Notes: a model not told the origin generated them from the letters alone. A stretch of DNA of 64,000 nucleotides from an uncultured Pelagibacteraceae bacterium (GCA_902590625.1 CACIXL010000004.1:1-64000); one strand, 5' to 3'; counted from the stretch's first letter, positions 42,693-52,136 are shown. A program made the numbers and translations.

Positions 42693-43151
42693 ATGAAATT
42701 CAGCAAAAGAAAATTTGTTAAAATTCTTAGTTTTTCGGCTTTAGTTTCGCTATTTCCAATCAAAACTCTTTTAGCCTCTACTAAAAAAATCATTAATCCA
42801 AACCTATCTAAAGAGCAAAAAAATATCATGTTTAATGAAGGGACAGAAAGACCGTTTACTAGTGATTTATTAAGGGAAAAAAGAAAGGGTTTTTATCATT
42901 GTGCTAATTGTGGAAATAAACTATTTGCATCAACTGCTAAATTTGACAGCGGTACTGGCTGGCCTTCTTTTTCTGAGGCTTTACCAGGAGCTTTTAAGAC
43001 AAAAATTGATAAAAGTTTTGGCATGAAGAGAGTAGAATACCATTGTGCAAAGTGCGGTGCACATCATGGACATGTTTTCAATGACGGTCCAAAAGAATCG
43101 GGTAAAAGATTTTGCAATAATGGACTTTGTTTAATTTTTAGGCCAGAGTGA
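42693..43151 (+). CDS. msrB: Peptide-methionine (R)-S-oxide reductase, exported form
   Basis: N-terminal signal KRKFVKILSFSALVSLFPIKTLLAS; FYHCANCGNKLFASTAKFDSGTGWPSFSEAL..HCAKCGAHHGHVFNDGPKESGKRFCNN. Confidence 0.94.
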   Translation: MKFSKRKFVKILSFSALVSLFPIKTLLASTKKIINPNLSKEQKNIMFNEGTERPFTSDLLREKRKGFYHCANCGNKLFASTAKFDSGTGWPSFSEALPGAFKTKIDKSFGMKRVEYHCAKCGAHHGHVFNDGPKESGKRFCNNGLCLIFRPE

Positions 43152-43266
43152 TGACCCTTTAATTAAATAAAAATCTCTTATTATTTAAGCTTTTTTGTTC
43201 ACAGACAGCACCCAATTCGTCCATGTTTGTAAGTGAAATTTATGAATTTAAGTTTAAAACTTAGAA

Positions 43267-43941
43267 ATGGATCTAATTACAGTAATTATAATTGGTGTAA
43301 TAGTTGCAGCTACAGGTGTAATCAACCCAAAAGCTAAAGATCCGGAAGAAGTAGCAAAAGCTCCAGAAACTCAGATAACAACTCCAGAAGTTAAGGAGCC
43401 TGAACCTGAACCTGAACCTGAACCTGAACCTGAACCTGAACCTGAACCTGAGCCAGCTAAAGAACCAGAACCTGAGCCAGAACCTGAGCCAGAGCCAGAA
43501 CCTCAAAAAGAAGAACCAAAAGAAGAGGTAAATGCTGAACCAACCCAAGAGCAAGATGCAAAACCTGAAGAGGAAGAAGTTCAACCAGTTACAGAAGAAA
43601 CTACTGAAGCTACTGAGGAAAAAGGATTAAGTATGGTTAATATTCTTCTTTATATTTTAGGAGCAATTGCAGTAATAGCAGCTGGAATATATTTCTTCAT
43701 GAGAAGAGAACCATCAACTCAAAGTGCAGCAGATATTGCTAGAGCTCAGTCTCAACAAGATCCAACTCCTGAACCTCAAGAGGAACCAGCACAAGAAGAG
43801 ACGTATTCAGAGCCAGAACCTCAGCCAGAACCAGAGCAACCAGTTCAAGAGGAAACTCCGACAGAAACTACTGAGGAAGAACCTCAATCAGAAAATAATG
43901 ATCAATCATCTAATAACGATGATGAGAATAATAATAGATAG
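43267..43941 (+). CDS. Hypothetical membrane protein with (Pro-Glu)n repeats and two hydrophobic segments
   Basis: N-terminal ITVIIIGVIVAATGV, EPEPEPEPEP tract, internal MVNILLYILGAIAVIAAGIYFFMRR, second acidic Pro/Glu-rich tail. Confidence 0.8.
   Translation: MDLITVIIIGVIVAATGVINPKAKDPEEVAKAPETQITTPEVKEPEPEPEPEPEPEPEPEPEPAKEPEPEPEPEPEPEPQKEEPKEEVNAEPTQEQDAKPEEEEVQPVTEETTEATEEKGLSMVNILLYILGAIAVIAAGIYFFMRREPSTQSAADIARAQSQQDPTPEPQEEPAQEETYSEPEPQPEPEQPVQEETPTETTEEEPQSENNDQSSNNDDENNNR
43396..43505 (+). repeat. GAACCT hexanucleotide tandem repeat and degenerate continuation (Glu-Pro codons)
   Basis: Eight perfect GAACCT units at 43402-43449 followed by GAGCCA/GAACCT/GAGCCA variants. Confidence 0.95.
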
Positions 43942-43945
43942 TTAA

Positions 43946-44713
43946 TTAAAATTTTTTTCCACCTTCTAAATAAGCACACTTCTCACAAGTTTTTTCAATT
44001 TCAGGCGGTTCATCAAGATTTAAAATATCTTTCATTTCAATTAATTTCTTTTCAATCCAAGATGTGTTTACCCGGTAGGGTATCAGCGTAGTTTTGAAGT
44101 CTATTTTATTATCAAATTTATTATTTGTTTTTTCTCCATTACAAACATAAAAAAAGGATCGGTCAGATACATCAAAATTCATTTTTCTTAAAATATGAAC
44201 ATAAATATCCATTTGTAATTTGTAGCTAAGATGCCATTCAGCATCGAGATAGGATGAAACTGTTACAGGATAAGTTGATGATTGAGCTTTATAATCAACT
44301 ACAACTATTTTTTTCTCATTTAAATCAAACCAGAGATCATCAATACCTCCGTGAATAATAAGATTAGTTTTTTCATCTAAATATGAAATTCCACCTTTTA
44401 AAGAATTTCTCCAGGTATCTAAATCTTTATGCTGATAAGGAACAAAATTTAAATTATGCTTAACCATAATTGGATGAGGTTTTTGCTCTTTTCTATAAAG
44501 ATCAAATTCCTTTTTTAAAAGTTCATCTACGGCAACGTTTAGAGCCCAACCAGGCATTGATGGCTCTTTTAGTCCTTTGACTCGATCCAAATAGAAGCAT
44601 CTTTTGCAACTTAGAAAATTGAAAAATTTGGATCTACTTATTTTAAAAGGTGTGTTTGATTTTTTATCGTAAATAGATGTTTTTCTTGTTCTGAAAGATA
44701 CAGCGTCTTTCAT
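43946..44713 (-). CDS. PD-(D/E)XK nuclease superfamily protein (RecB/Cas4-like) with cysteine pairs
   Basis: SKFFNFLSCKRCFYLDRVKG; LIIHGGIDDLWFDLNEKKIVVVDYKAQS; C-terminal CEKCAYLEGGK. Confidence 0.82.
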   Translation of the reverse strand: MKDAVSFRTRKTSIYDKKSNTPFKISRSKFFNFLSCKRCFYLDRVKGLKEPSMPGWALNVAVDELLKKEFDLYRKEQKPHPIMVKHNLNFVPYQHKDLDTWRNSLKGGISYLDEKTNLIIHGGIDDLWFDLNEKKIVVVDYKAQSSTYPVTVSSYLDAEWHLSYKLQMDIYVHILRKMNFDVSDRSFFYVCNGEKTNNKFDNKIDFKTTLIPYRVNTSWIEKKLIEMKDILNLDEPPEIEKTCEKCAYLEGGKKF

Positions 44714-46102
44714 CTAAATTTGTTTAAGTCTTCTAATAACTTCGGTTTTATCTAATGATAAAATTACATCGTATAAACCTGGTCCAAATCTTGAACCTAC
44801 TAGGGCTATTCTTAAAGGCTGTCCCACACCTTTAAAATTAGTTTTATGTTTATCTATTAAAGATTTAATTACAGGCTCTAAAGTTTCTCTAGATGGAGAA
44901 GAAAGTTTTTCAAATTCATTAATAAAGTTATTTATTACTTTTTTGGATAAATCATCAATGAGTTTTTTATCATCTGAGCCAACCTCAATTTTATCAATAA
45001 TAATATATTGAGCATTATTCCAAATATCCTCTAGGGTTTTTGCTTTATTTTTTAAGAAGCTCATAGATTTCAAAAGGACACTCTCTTTTGATTGATCTAT
45101 AGGTTTTTTGTATTTTGAAACATATTCTTTGAAGAAATTAAAAAGGTCTTTTTCATCTATTGTCTTTATGTATGTTTCATTTATTGAATAAATCCTATTC
45201 ATATCAAGTTTTGAAGGTGATTTACCGACGCCACTCAAATCAAATAAATCAATACTTTCTTGCTTAGTAAAAATCTCTTTATCTTTATAAGACCATCCTA
45301 ATCTTAATAAATAATTCCTTAATGCGTCTGAAATAATTCCAATTTTAACATAATCTTCAAGGGTAGATGCATTATCTCTTTTAGATAACTTTTTTCCTTG
45401 TTCACTATGTATTAGTGGAATGTGAGCAAAGTTCGGAACTTCCCAACCCATGGCATCATAGATTTGTTTTTGTTTAAAAGAATTAATCATATGATCGTCA
45501 CCTCTAATTACATGAGTAATTCTCATCTCATGATCATCAACTGTTGCTGATAATTGATATGTTGGTGATTTATCTTTTCTTAGTATTACAAAATCTTCAA
45601 TTGTAGAATTTGAGATATTTCTTTCTCCTTGAACTAAATCTTTTATAATTGTATTTCCTGAAATTTTACTCTTAAATCTAATTACCGGTTTTACACCATC
45701 TGGGATCTTAAGGTCTTTAGCGTCTCTCCACTTTCTATTATAAACATAAGGTATACCTTGTTTTTTACACTTCTCTTTTTGTTCATTTATTTCTTTTTCT
45801 GAGCAATAACACTCATAAGCAAAACCTTTTTTAATAAGCTCTTCGGCAACTGCTACGTGTTTATTAATGTTTTTAGATTGAATATATTCTTCACCATCAT
45901 GCTCAATCCCTAGCCATGATAATGATGTAATAATTTGTTTTTTAAATTCGTCTTTTGATCTTTCTTTATCTGTATCTTCAATTCTTAAGAAATATTTACC
46001 TTTATTTTTCTTAGCTAACAGCCAATTAAATAATGCTGTTCGAACACCACCAATATGAAGAGGCCCAGTAGGAGAGGGCGCAAACCTACAATTAAAAGAC
46101 AT
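44714..46102 (-). CDS. gltX: Glutamyl-tRNA synthetase
   Basis: RFAPSPTGPLHIGGVRTALFNWLLAKKNKGKYFLRIEDTDKERS; KLSKRDNASTLEDY (KMSKS-like). Confidence 0.97.
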   Translation of the reverse strand: MSFNCRFAPSPTGPLHIGGVRTALFNWLLAKKNKGKYFLRIEDTDKERSKDEFKKQIITSLSWLGIEHDGEEYIQSKNINKHVAVAEELIKKGFAYECYCSEKEINEQKEKCKKQGIPYVYNRKWRDAKDLKIPDGVKPVIRFKSKISGNTIIKDLVQGERNISNSTIEDFVILRKDKSPTYQLSATVDDHEMRITHVIRGDDHMINSFKQKQIYDAMGWEVPNFAHIPLIHSEQGKKLSKRDNASTLEDYVKIGIISDALRNYLLRLGWSYKDKEIFTKQESIDLFDLSGVGKSPSKLDMNRIYSINETYIKTIDEKDLFNFFKEYVSKYKKPIDQSKESVLLKSMSFLKNKAKTLEDIWNNAQYIIIDKIEVGSDDKKLIDDLSKKVINNFINEFEKLSSPSRETLEPVIKSLIDKHKTNFKGVGQPLRIALVGSRFGPGLYDVILSLDKTEVIRRLKQI

Positions 46103-46121
46103 TTCTATTAATTAGACTATT

Positions 46122-46796
46122 TTAGTGAAAGTTTCTATATAAAGAAACAAGTTTACCTTGAATTTTTATTCTATTTGCAGCGTAGATTTTTGTACCGTAG
46201 TTTCTATTTGCAGCTTCAAGAGCAATAGTATTTCCTTTTTTCCTAACTCTTTTTAAAGTTGCTTCTTGGTCATCAATTAAAACAACTGCAATCTGACCAC
46301 TATCTACATTTGAAGTTTTCTTAACAATTACTGTATCACCATCATTGATACCAGCTTCAATCATTGAGTCACCTTTAACTTTTAATCCATAATGTTCACC
46401 ATTATTTTGTAAATCTTCAGGTAAAGCTACTCTATCAACTTCTTGTTGAATTGCCTCAATAGGAGTTCCTGCTGCAATACTTCCTAAAACAGATACATCA
46501 GTTGATTTTGTTTTTTCTTTATCAAGTCCACCTTTTATAACGCTTGGTGTGAAAGTATTAAAAATATCGTTAGCACTTGCATTTTCTGGTAATTTGACAA
46601 CTTCTAAAGCTCTAGCTTTATGTGCTAATCTTTTTACAAATCCTCGCTCTTCTAAAGCTGATATTAATCTATGAATTCCTGATTTCGACTTAAGGTTGAG
46701 TGAATTTTTCATCTCTTCATATGATGGAGAAATTCCAGAAGATCTAATCTTCTTATTAATGAATATTAGTAAGTTTTTTTGTTTTTTTGTTAGCAT
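46122..46796 (-). CDS. lexA: SOS repressor LexA (ORF track starts at 46814; MLTKKQKNLL at 46796 is the likelier start)
   Basis: MLTKKQKNLLIFINKKIRSSGISPSYEEMKNSLNLKSKSGIHRLISALEERGFVKR; AAGTPIEA cleavage region; KGDSMIEAGINDGD. Confidence 0.96.
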   Translation of the reverse strand: MLTKKQKNLLIFINKKIRSSGISPSYEEMKNSLNLKSKSGIHRLISALEERGFVKRLAHKARALEVVKLPENASANDIFNTFTPSVIKGGLDKEKTKSTDVSVLGSIAAGTPIEAIQQEVDRVALPEDLQNNGEHYGLKVKGDSMIEAGINDGDTVIVKKTSNVDSGQIAVVLIDDQEATLKRVRKKGNTIALEAANRNYGTKIYAANRIKIQGKLVSLYRNFH

Positions 46797-46818
46797 AGAA
46801 CAAACCTCGTACATCTAT

Positions 46819-46833
46819 GTTCTATAAAAGTTC
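46819..46833. promoter_or_regulatory. Putative SOS/LexA box
   Basis: GTTC-TATAAAA-GTTC, exact match to the alphaproteobacterial GTTC-N7-GTTC LexA site, 23 bp upstream of the lexA ATG at 46796. Confidence 0.82.
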
Positions 46834-46866
46834 TATTTAAATTACAACTTGAAATAAGTCCTTATT

Positions 46867-47661
46867 TTATTGGATTATTTGAGTAAATTTTTTTAATAAC
46901 TCGGCAGGATTGTCGGATTTTAAAAGTGATTCACCAATTAGAAAATTTTTAATTCCTGTCTTTTCATAAATATATTTAGCATCAGCGTCATTCTTAATCC
47001 CGCTTTCTGAAATGATAGGGCCTTTATGCTCTTTTAAAGTTTCAAAAATAGAAATCGTATTATTTATAGAGATCTCTAATGTTTTTAAATTTCTATTATT
47101 AATCCCAATTAAAGAATTTTCGTATTTTAAAGCACTTTCAGCTTCTTTCTTATCATGTACCTCAACTATTACTGAAAGTTTATGTCTCATTGCCTCGGCA
47201 TAAATATCATCTGCTAGTTTAGTATCTAAAGCAGCAACTATGATCAAAATACAATCACTACCATAACTTTTAGATAAAGCGATTTGGTAAGGATCAATAA
47301 AAAAATCTTTTGCTAAAACAGGAATTTTAAACTTTTTTTTAATATCTCTTATATAATCGAGTTTACCAAGAAAGTGTTTTTCTTCAGTTAAAACCGAAAG
47401 GCATGTAGCACCGTTATCCACGTACATTTTTGCAATATTTAAATGATTAAAATCTTTCACTAATTCTCCTGCAGAAGGGCTTGCTTTTTTTATCTCGGAA
47501 ATTATCGATGCCCTTTTATTATTGGCTATAACTTTTTTAAAATTTAAGAAGTTGTTTAAAGATTTAATTGTATTTTCAATAGAGTCTAAAGAATTTGTCT
47601 TCTTAATACTTTTCAAAGAATCTTTTTTATCTTCGATGATTTTGTTTAAAACATTAGTCAT
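46867..47661 (-). CDS. trpC: Indole-3-glycerol phosphate synthase
   Basis: IISEIKKASPSAGELVKDFNHLNIAKMYVDNGATCLSVLTEEKHFLG..VLAKDFFIDPYQ..IGINNRNLKTLE..ISESGI. Confidence 0.96.
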   Translation of the reverse strand: MTNVLNKIIEDKKDSLKSIKKTNSLDSIENTIKSLNNFLNFKKVIANNKRASIISEIKKASPSAGELVKDFNHLNIAKMYVDNGATCLSVLTEEKHFLGKLDYIRDIKKKFKIPVLAKDFFIDPYQIALSKSYGSDCILIIVAALDTKLADDIYAEAMRHKLSVIVEVHDKKEAESALKYENSLIGINNRNLKTLEISINNTISIFETLKEHKGPIISESGIKNDADAKYIYEKTGIKNFLIGESLLKSDNPAELLKKFTQIIQ

Positions 47662-48656
47662 TATTTCGATTGTAATTTTGTCAAATGCTCAAAAACTTTA
47701 CCTGAATTTAGATGTTTAGTAGCTTTGTTAAAAGCATTTTTAAAATCATTTTCTTTTCCCGAAACAATTAACCCTGCCGCAGTATTTAAAGCAACGGATT
47801 GTGAGAACTCATTAAAAGTTCCTTTATAGATATCTATAATTTTTTCTGCATTGTATTCTGCATTTTTACCTTTCAAATTTTCTTTATTACCTTCATTTAT
47901 GCCAAGATCTTTTGGATTAATTGTAAATTCATTTATTTTACCATCTTTTAATTCCACAACATTAGTTTTTGCAAAAGGTGAAATTTCATCCATTCCATCA
48001 TCGCTATGAACAATATAAGCATGCACAACATTATTTTCTTTTAAAGCTTCAGCAAAAGGTTTCATCCATTTTTTATCGAAAACACCTATCACTTGTCTTT
48101 TAACTTGAGCAGGACTACTTAAAGGACCAATCAAATTAAAAATAGTTTTCTTACCCATCTTTTTTCTAGCAGGCCCAACGTGTTTCATAGCTGAGTGATA
48201 ATTTGGAGCAAACATAAAAGCAAAATTAAAATTTTTTATACTATCCTCTGCTTCACTTGATTTTAAATTAATGTTTATTTTTAAAGCTTCCAAAACATCT
48301 GCTGAACCACAGTTAGACGAAACAGCTTTATTACCATGTTTTGCCACCTTAACTCCCATACTAGCTAAAACAATCGCAGCGGCTGTTGAAATGTTTAAAG
48401 AATTTTGACCGTCTCCGCCAGTTCCACATGTATCAATAGTGCCTGGGTCACAAGAAACTTTTGTTGCTTTATCTCTTAAAATATAGATACCACCGGCTAA
48501 TTCATCTTTTGTTTCACCTTTTTTTATTAATGCCTCTAGAATTTCAATAATTTTATCTTCTGCGTGTTTACCTTCCATTAAATCTGAAAATAGAGATTTG
48601 CTGTCGTCAAATGAAAGATTTTGACCTTGTTTTAATTTAGTTGTTATATCAGACAT
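47661..48656 (-). CDS. trpD: Anthranilate phosphoribosyltransferase
   Basis: DTCGTGGDGQNSLNISTAAAIVLASMGVKVAKHGNKAVSSNCGSADVLEAL. Confidence 0.97.
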   Translation of the reverse strand: MSDITTKLKQGQNLSFDDSKSLFSDLMEGKHAEDKIIEILEALIKKGETKDELAGGIYILRDKATKVSCDPGTIDTCGTGGDGQNSLNISTAAAIVLASMGVKVAKHGNKAVSSNCGSADVLEALKININLKSSEAEDSIKNFNFAFMFAPNYHSAMKHVGPARKKMGKKTIFNLIGPLSSPAQVKRQVIGVFDKKWMKPFAEALKENNVVHAYIVHSDDGMDEISPFAKTNVVELKDGKINEFTINPKDLGINEGNKENLKGKNAEYNAEKIIDIYKGTFNEFSQSVALNTAAGLIVSGKENDFKNAFNKATKHLNSGKVFEHLTKLQSK

Positions 48657-48657
48657 A

Positions 48658-49224
48658 TTAATTAGTGATAAAATTTTTAATTAATTTCATACCCATTTTA
48701 GTACTTATACTTTCAGGATGAAACTGAAACCCGTGAATATTATAATTTTTATGCATCAATCCCATTATTGTCTTATTTTTAGTTTCTGCAGTAATTATTA
48801 AGTCTTTTGGGAACTTTTTACGATCGACTACCAGGCTGTGATATCTCGTGGCTTCAAAATTATTTAGGATATTCTTAAAAAGACCCATTCTTTGATGCTT
48901 AATTTTACTAGTTTTTCCATGCATTAAATTCTTAGCTTTAACTATTTTTCCACCAAAAACCTGACCAATGATTTGATGACCTAGACACACTCCAAGAATG
49001 GGTATTTTTTTATGAACTTCTTTTACTATTTTTAAACAGTTACCGGCTTGATTTGGATTACCTGGTCCAGGTGATATAACAATTTTATTATATTTTTTTC
49101 TTAAAATTGTTTTACCATCAATTTTGTCATTTCTTACTACTTCAACATGCTTTTTAAAATTAGAGATATAGTGGTATAAGTTATAAGTAAAACTATCGTA
49201 GTTATCTATTAGTAAAATTTTCAT
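48658..49224 (-). CDS. trpG: Anthranilate synthase component II (glutamine amidotransferase)
   Basis: LIDNYDSFTYNLYHYIS..VISPGPGNPNQAG..ILGVCLGHQIIGQVFGG..HGFQFHPESI. Confidence 0.96.
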   Translation of the reverse strand: MKILLIDNYDSFTYNLYHYISNFKKHVEVVRNDKIDGKTILRKKYNKIVISPGPGNPNQAGNCLKIVKEVHKKIPILGVCLGHQIIGQVFGGKIVKAKNLMHGKTSKIKHQRMGLFKNILNNFEATRYHSLVVDRKKFPKDLIITAETKNKTIMGLMHKNYNIHGFQFHPESISTKMGMKLIKNFITN

Positions 49225-50682
49225 TTAATCTACCGCTCTCATTAAAGCTTTAGCTTTGTTCACTGTTTCAGCATACTCTTTTTCAGGCTTACTATCAGCA
49301 ACGATACCAGCACCAGCTTGTACATAAAATTTCTTATTTTTAATTAAGGCTGTTCTTAAAGCAATACACGTGTCAAATTCACCATTAGGAGTGAAATAAC
49401 CAATACCTCCTGCATATAATTTTCTTTTATTTTTTTCTAATTCATCAATGATTTCCATAGCTCTTATTTTAGGAGCCCCACTTACAGTTCCAGCAGGAAA
49501 TCCTGATAATAAAGTTTCAAATAATGAGAATTTATTATTAAATTTACCAATAACATTAGAGACGATGTGCATTACATGAGAATATCTTTCAACTTTAAAC
49601 TTTTCAGTAACCTTAACCGTATTTACTTTAGACACTTTTCCAACATCATTTCTTCCAAGATCTAAAAGCATTAAATGCTCTGCCAATTCTTTTTTATCTT
49701 TTAAAAGATCAAATTCATATTTTTTATCTTCTTTGCTATTTTTTCCTCTAGGTCTAGTACCAGCGATTGGCCTGATTGTTACTTCTCCATTTCTAAGTCT
49801 GACTAATATTTCCGGACTGCTACCCAAAATATTAAAATCTTTATAATTGAAATAAAACATAAAAGGTGAGGGATTAGACTTTCTCAAATAATTGTAAATT
49901 TCTATAGGTGTTTTATTTATTTTTCTCTCAAACCTCTGACTTAATACTACTTGAAAAATATCTCCTTTTTCTATGTATGTTTTTGCTTTTTTAACAAGCG
50001 ATTTAAATTTTTCTTTTGAAGTATTTGATTTTATTAAATTTTTGTTAGGTTTAAATGTGAATTGTTCTGGAAGCTTAATATTTTCAAAATCTTCATACAA
50101 ATCAAACCTTTTATTTATCGCATGATACTCTTCTTCATAATTTTTAATTTTTGTGTCTGCGAAAACATTCTCTACATAGAAAATTTTTTTTTTAATATTA
50201 TCATAAATAACTAAATTTTTAGGTCTAGATAACCTCACATCAGGTATTTTAAGATTATCTTTACAATTGTTGGGTATTTTTTCTATGTATCTGATTACAT
50301 CATAAGAAAAATAACCTACCAGCATCGAAGACATTGAAGGTAATTGTTTTGGAATTTTAATCTTAAATTCCTTAATTAATTTATTTAGATATTTTAATGG
50401 ATCAGATTTAATTTTAGATTTTTTATCTGAACTATTAATTGAAATAATGTTCTTATTAATATCCCATATTTTATCGGGATTAAGTCCAATTATCGTATAA
50501 CGACCTTTAATTGTCCCTTTTTCAACTGACTCAAAAATAAAGCTATTTTTTTCAGCTAATAGAAACCTAAATAAATTTTCAACCTTGTAATATTGATTAC
50601 AAGATCTTGATCTAAATAAAATTTGATGTTTTTTTTTAGAATGATTATTTTTAAATTCTTTAAAACTTAAATTTATCTTCAT
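49225..50682 (-). CDS. trpE: Anthranilate synthase component I
   Basis: GDIFQVVLSQRFER..PSPFMFYFNY..GSSPEILVRLRNGEVTIRPIAGTRPRG..LLSGFPAGTVSGAPKIRAMEIIDELE. Confidence 0.97.
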   Translation of the reverse strand: MKINLSFKEFKNNHSKKKHQILFRSRSCNQYYKVENLFRFLLAEKNSFIFESVEKGTIKGRYTIIGLNPDKIWDINKNIISINSSDKKSKIKSDPLKYLNKLIKEFKIKIPKQLPSMSSMLVGYFSYDVIRYIEKIPNNCKDNLKIPDVRLSRPKNLVIYDNIKKKIFYVENVFADTKIKNYEEEYHAINKRFDLYEDFENIKLPEQFTFKPNKNLIKSNTSKEKFKSLVKKAKTYIEKGDIFQVVLSQRFERKINKTPIEIYNYLRKSNPSPFMFYFNYKDFNILGSSPEILVRLRNGEVTIRPIAGTRPRGKNSKEDKKYEFDLLKDKKELAEHLMLLDLGRNDVGKVSKVNTVKVTEKFKVERYSHVMHIVSNVIGKFNNKFSLFETLLSGFPAGTVSGAPKIRAMEIIDELEKNKRKLYAGGIGYFTPNGEFDTCIALRTALIKNKKFYVQAGAGIVADSKPEKEYAETVNKAKALMRAVD

Positions 50683-52136
50683 TGAAATGAGTTTTTGACA
50701 CGATCTAATGTTTTTTGATTAACTTCAACTTTATACTTCTGATTAGCATTTTCATCATAAGATTGATAGATTTTGTTAATCAAATTTAAGCGTGCCTTAG
50801 CTTCGTATTGCTCAAATTCATTACTATTTTTATCAAATTTTTTATATTCAGTTTTTTTAGTTAATATTAAAAAACTTTTGGTCAGCGTGTTGTTAGTTAA
50901 AAGGTTGATGTCACCTTCTTTAGTTAAGAAAATTTGTTTAACCAAACCTTCGCTAAATATATCATTTTGTTTCAAACTAGAGACTTTATAATCTTTAATT
51001 GCTAATCCATTATCATCAGCAAATTTTTTATAATTGTCTCCATCAAAAGCACCTAAGCTTATGTCTTTAGCTAGTGATGTATTTTTTTCAATTTTTTCTT
51101 TAAAACTTAGTTGAGCATTTAGTGCTTCTAAAACTTCAGGATCGTTCATTGGTCTATTTTTTTTCTCTTCATCTTTAACTTCAGCTAAATAATATTTGTT
51201 ATCTACATTTATAACTTCAGGAGATTGAGGCATCTTTATATTATATATTTTTTTAAAGAGATTATCCGGCAAGTTTTCTATTTTGCTTTTGACTTCGTTT
51301 TCTTTTTTTGCATTAATTTTATTAAATTCTACAATCTTTAAATTATTTGTTTTTGCTGTTTCTTCAAAAGATTGTCCGTCTAAAACATTGTTTTCAATAA
51401 TATCTAATTGTTTAAAAAAATTTTCATTATACTCTTTACTTCCACTAATTAATTCTGGCTTAATTTCTGAGTATCTTATTGATTTAAGTTCAGTAAAAAA
51501 AACGTTCTTATTTCTTTCGTATAGTTCTTTAATACTTTCCTGCGAGGGTTTATTTTTTGAGTGATATTTTTCTAAATCTATATACTGAATTGTTTTTGAT
51601 TGATTTTCTTTTCTAAATTCTTTTTTAACAAGAATTTCAGGAATAACTATTCCTCCTGACAAAGAACTTAAAAACTGCCTTCTTTTCTCTTGCTCAACAA
51701 TATTAGACTCAAATTGAGGTGCTGTTATTCCACTTTTAATTAGAAATTTTTCATATTCAGTTCTTGAAAATTTATTATCTTTAAAAAATAATTTATCATT
51801 TTTAATTATATCTCTTAGAGCATTATCACTCACTAAAACACCAAGCTTTTCAATTTCTAAAGACATCACTTTTTTTCCGATATAATCAGACAAAATTTGT
51901 TCAACAAGATCTGTTTTAGACAAATTTTTGATCTGTTCCTCATTCAAATTAAGTCGATTAATGTAATTAACAAATTCTTGTGTACTGATTTTGTTCGAGT
52001 CCACAGTAGCAATTACGTTTTGATTTCCCCCTCTAAAAACATCACCCATTCCCCAAAAGACAAATGGTAGAATGATTATTCCAACCAGAAGCTTTAGAAA
52101 AAAAGATTTTGATAATTTACCTATTGATGTTGCCAT
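50679..52136 (-). CDS. PpiD/SurA-N family membrane-anchored periplasmic peptidylprolyl isomerase-like protein
   Basis: FFLKLLVGIIILPFVFWGMGDVFRGGNQNVIATVDSNKISTQEFVNYINR; SurA_N-like; linked to tpiA/trpE. Confidence 0.88.
   Translation of the reverse strand: MATSIGKLSKSFFLKLLVGIIILPFVFWGMGDVFRGGNQNVIATVDSNKISTQEFVNYINRLNLNEEQIKNLSKTDLVEQILSDYIGKKVMSLEIEKLGVLVSDNALRDIIKNDKLFFKDNKFSRTEYEKFLIKSGITAPQFESNIVEQEKRRQFLSSLSGGIVIPEILVKKEFRKENQSKTIQYIDLEKYHSKNKPSQESIKELYERNKNVFFTELKSIRYSEIKPELISGSKEYNENFFKQLDIIENNVLDGQSFEETAKTNNLKIVEFNKINAKKENEVKSKIENLPDNLFKKIYNIKMPQSPEVINVDNKYYLAEVKDEEKKNRPMNDPEVLEALNAQLSFKEKIEKNTSLAKDISLGAFDGDNYKKFADDNGLAIKDYKVSSLKQNDIFSEGLVKQIFLTKEGDINLLTNNTLTKSFLILTKKTEYKKFDKNSNEFEQYEAKARLNLINKIYQSYDENANQKYKVEVNQKTLDRVKNSFQ

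Noticed and set aside
43273-43584. Minus-strand 103-aa ORF rich in F/R/W opposite the PE-repeat gene
   Set aside because: Composition is the mirror of the GAACCT repeat; low-complexity, overlaps a better-supported sense CDS.
43724-43945. Plus-strand 73-aa Q/N/R-rich ORF inside the PE-repeat gene
   Set aside because: Alternate-frame artefact of the Pro/Glu/Gln-rich coding sequence.
43946-44713. Possible CRISPR-associated Cas4
   Set aside because: No repeat-spacer array and no cas1/cas2 or effector genes seen in the window; only the nuclease fold is supported.
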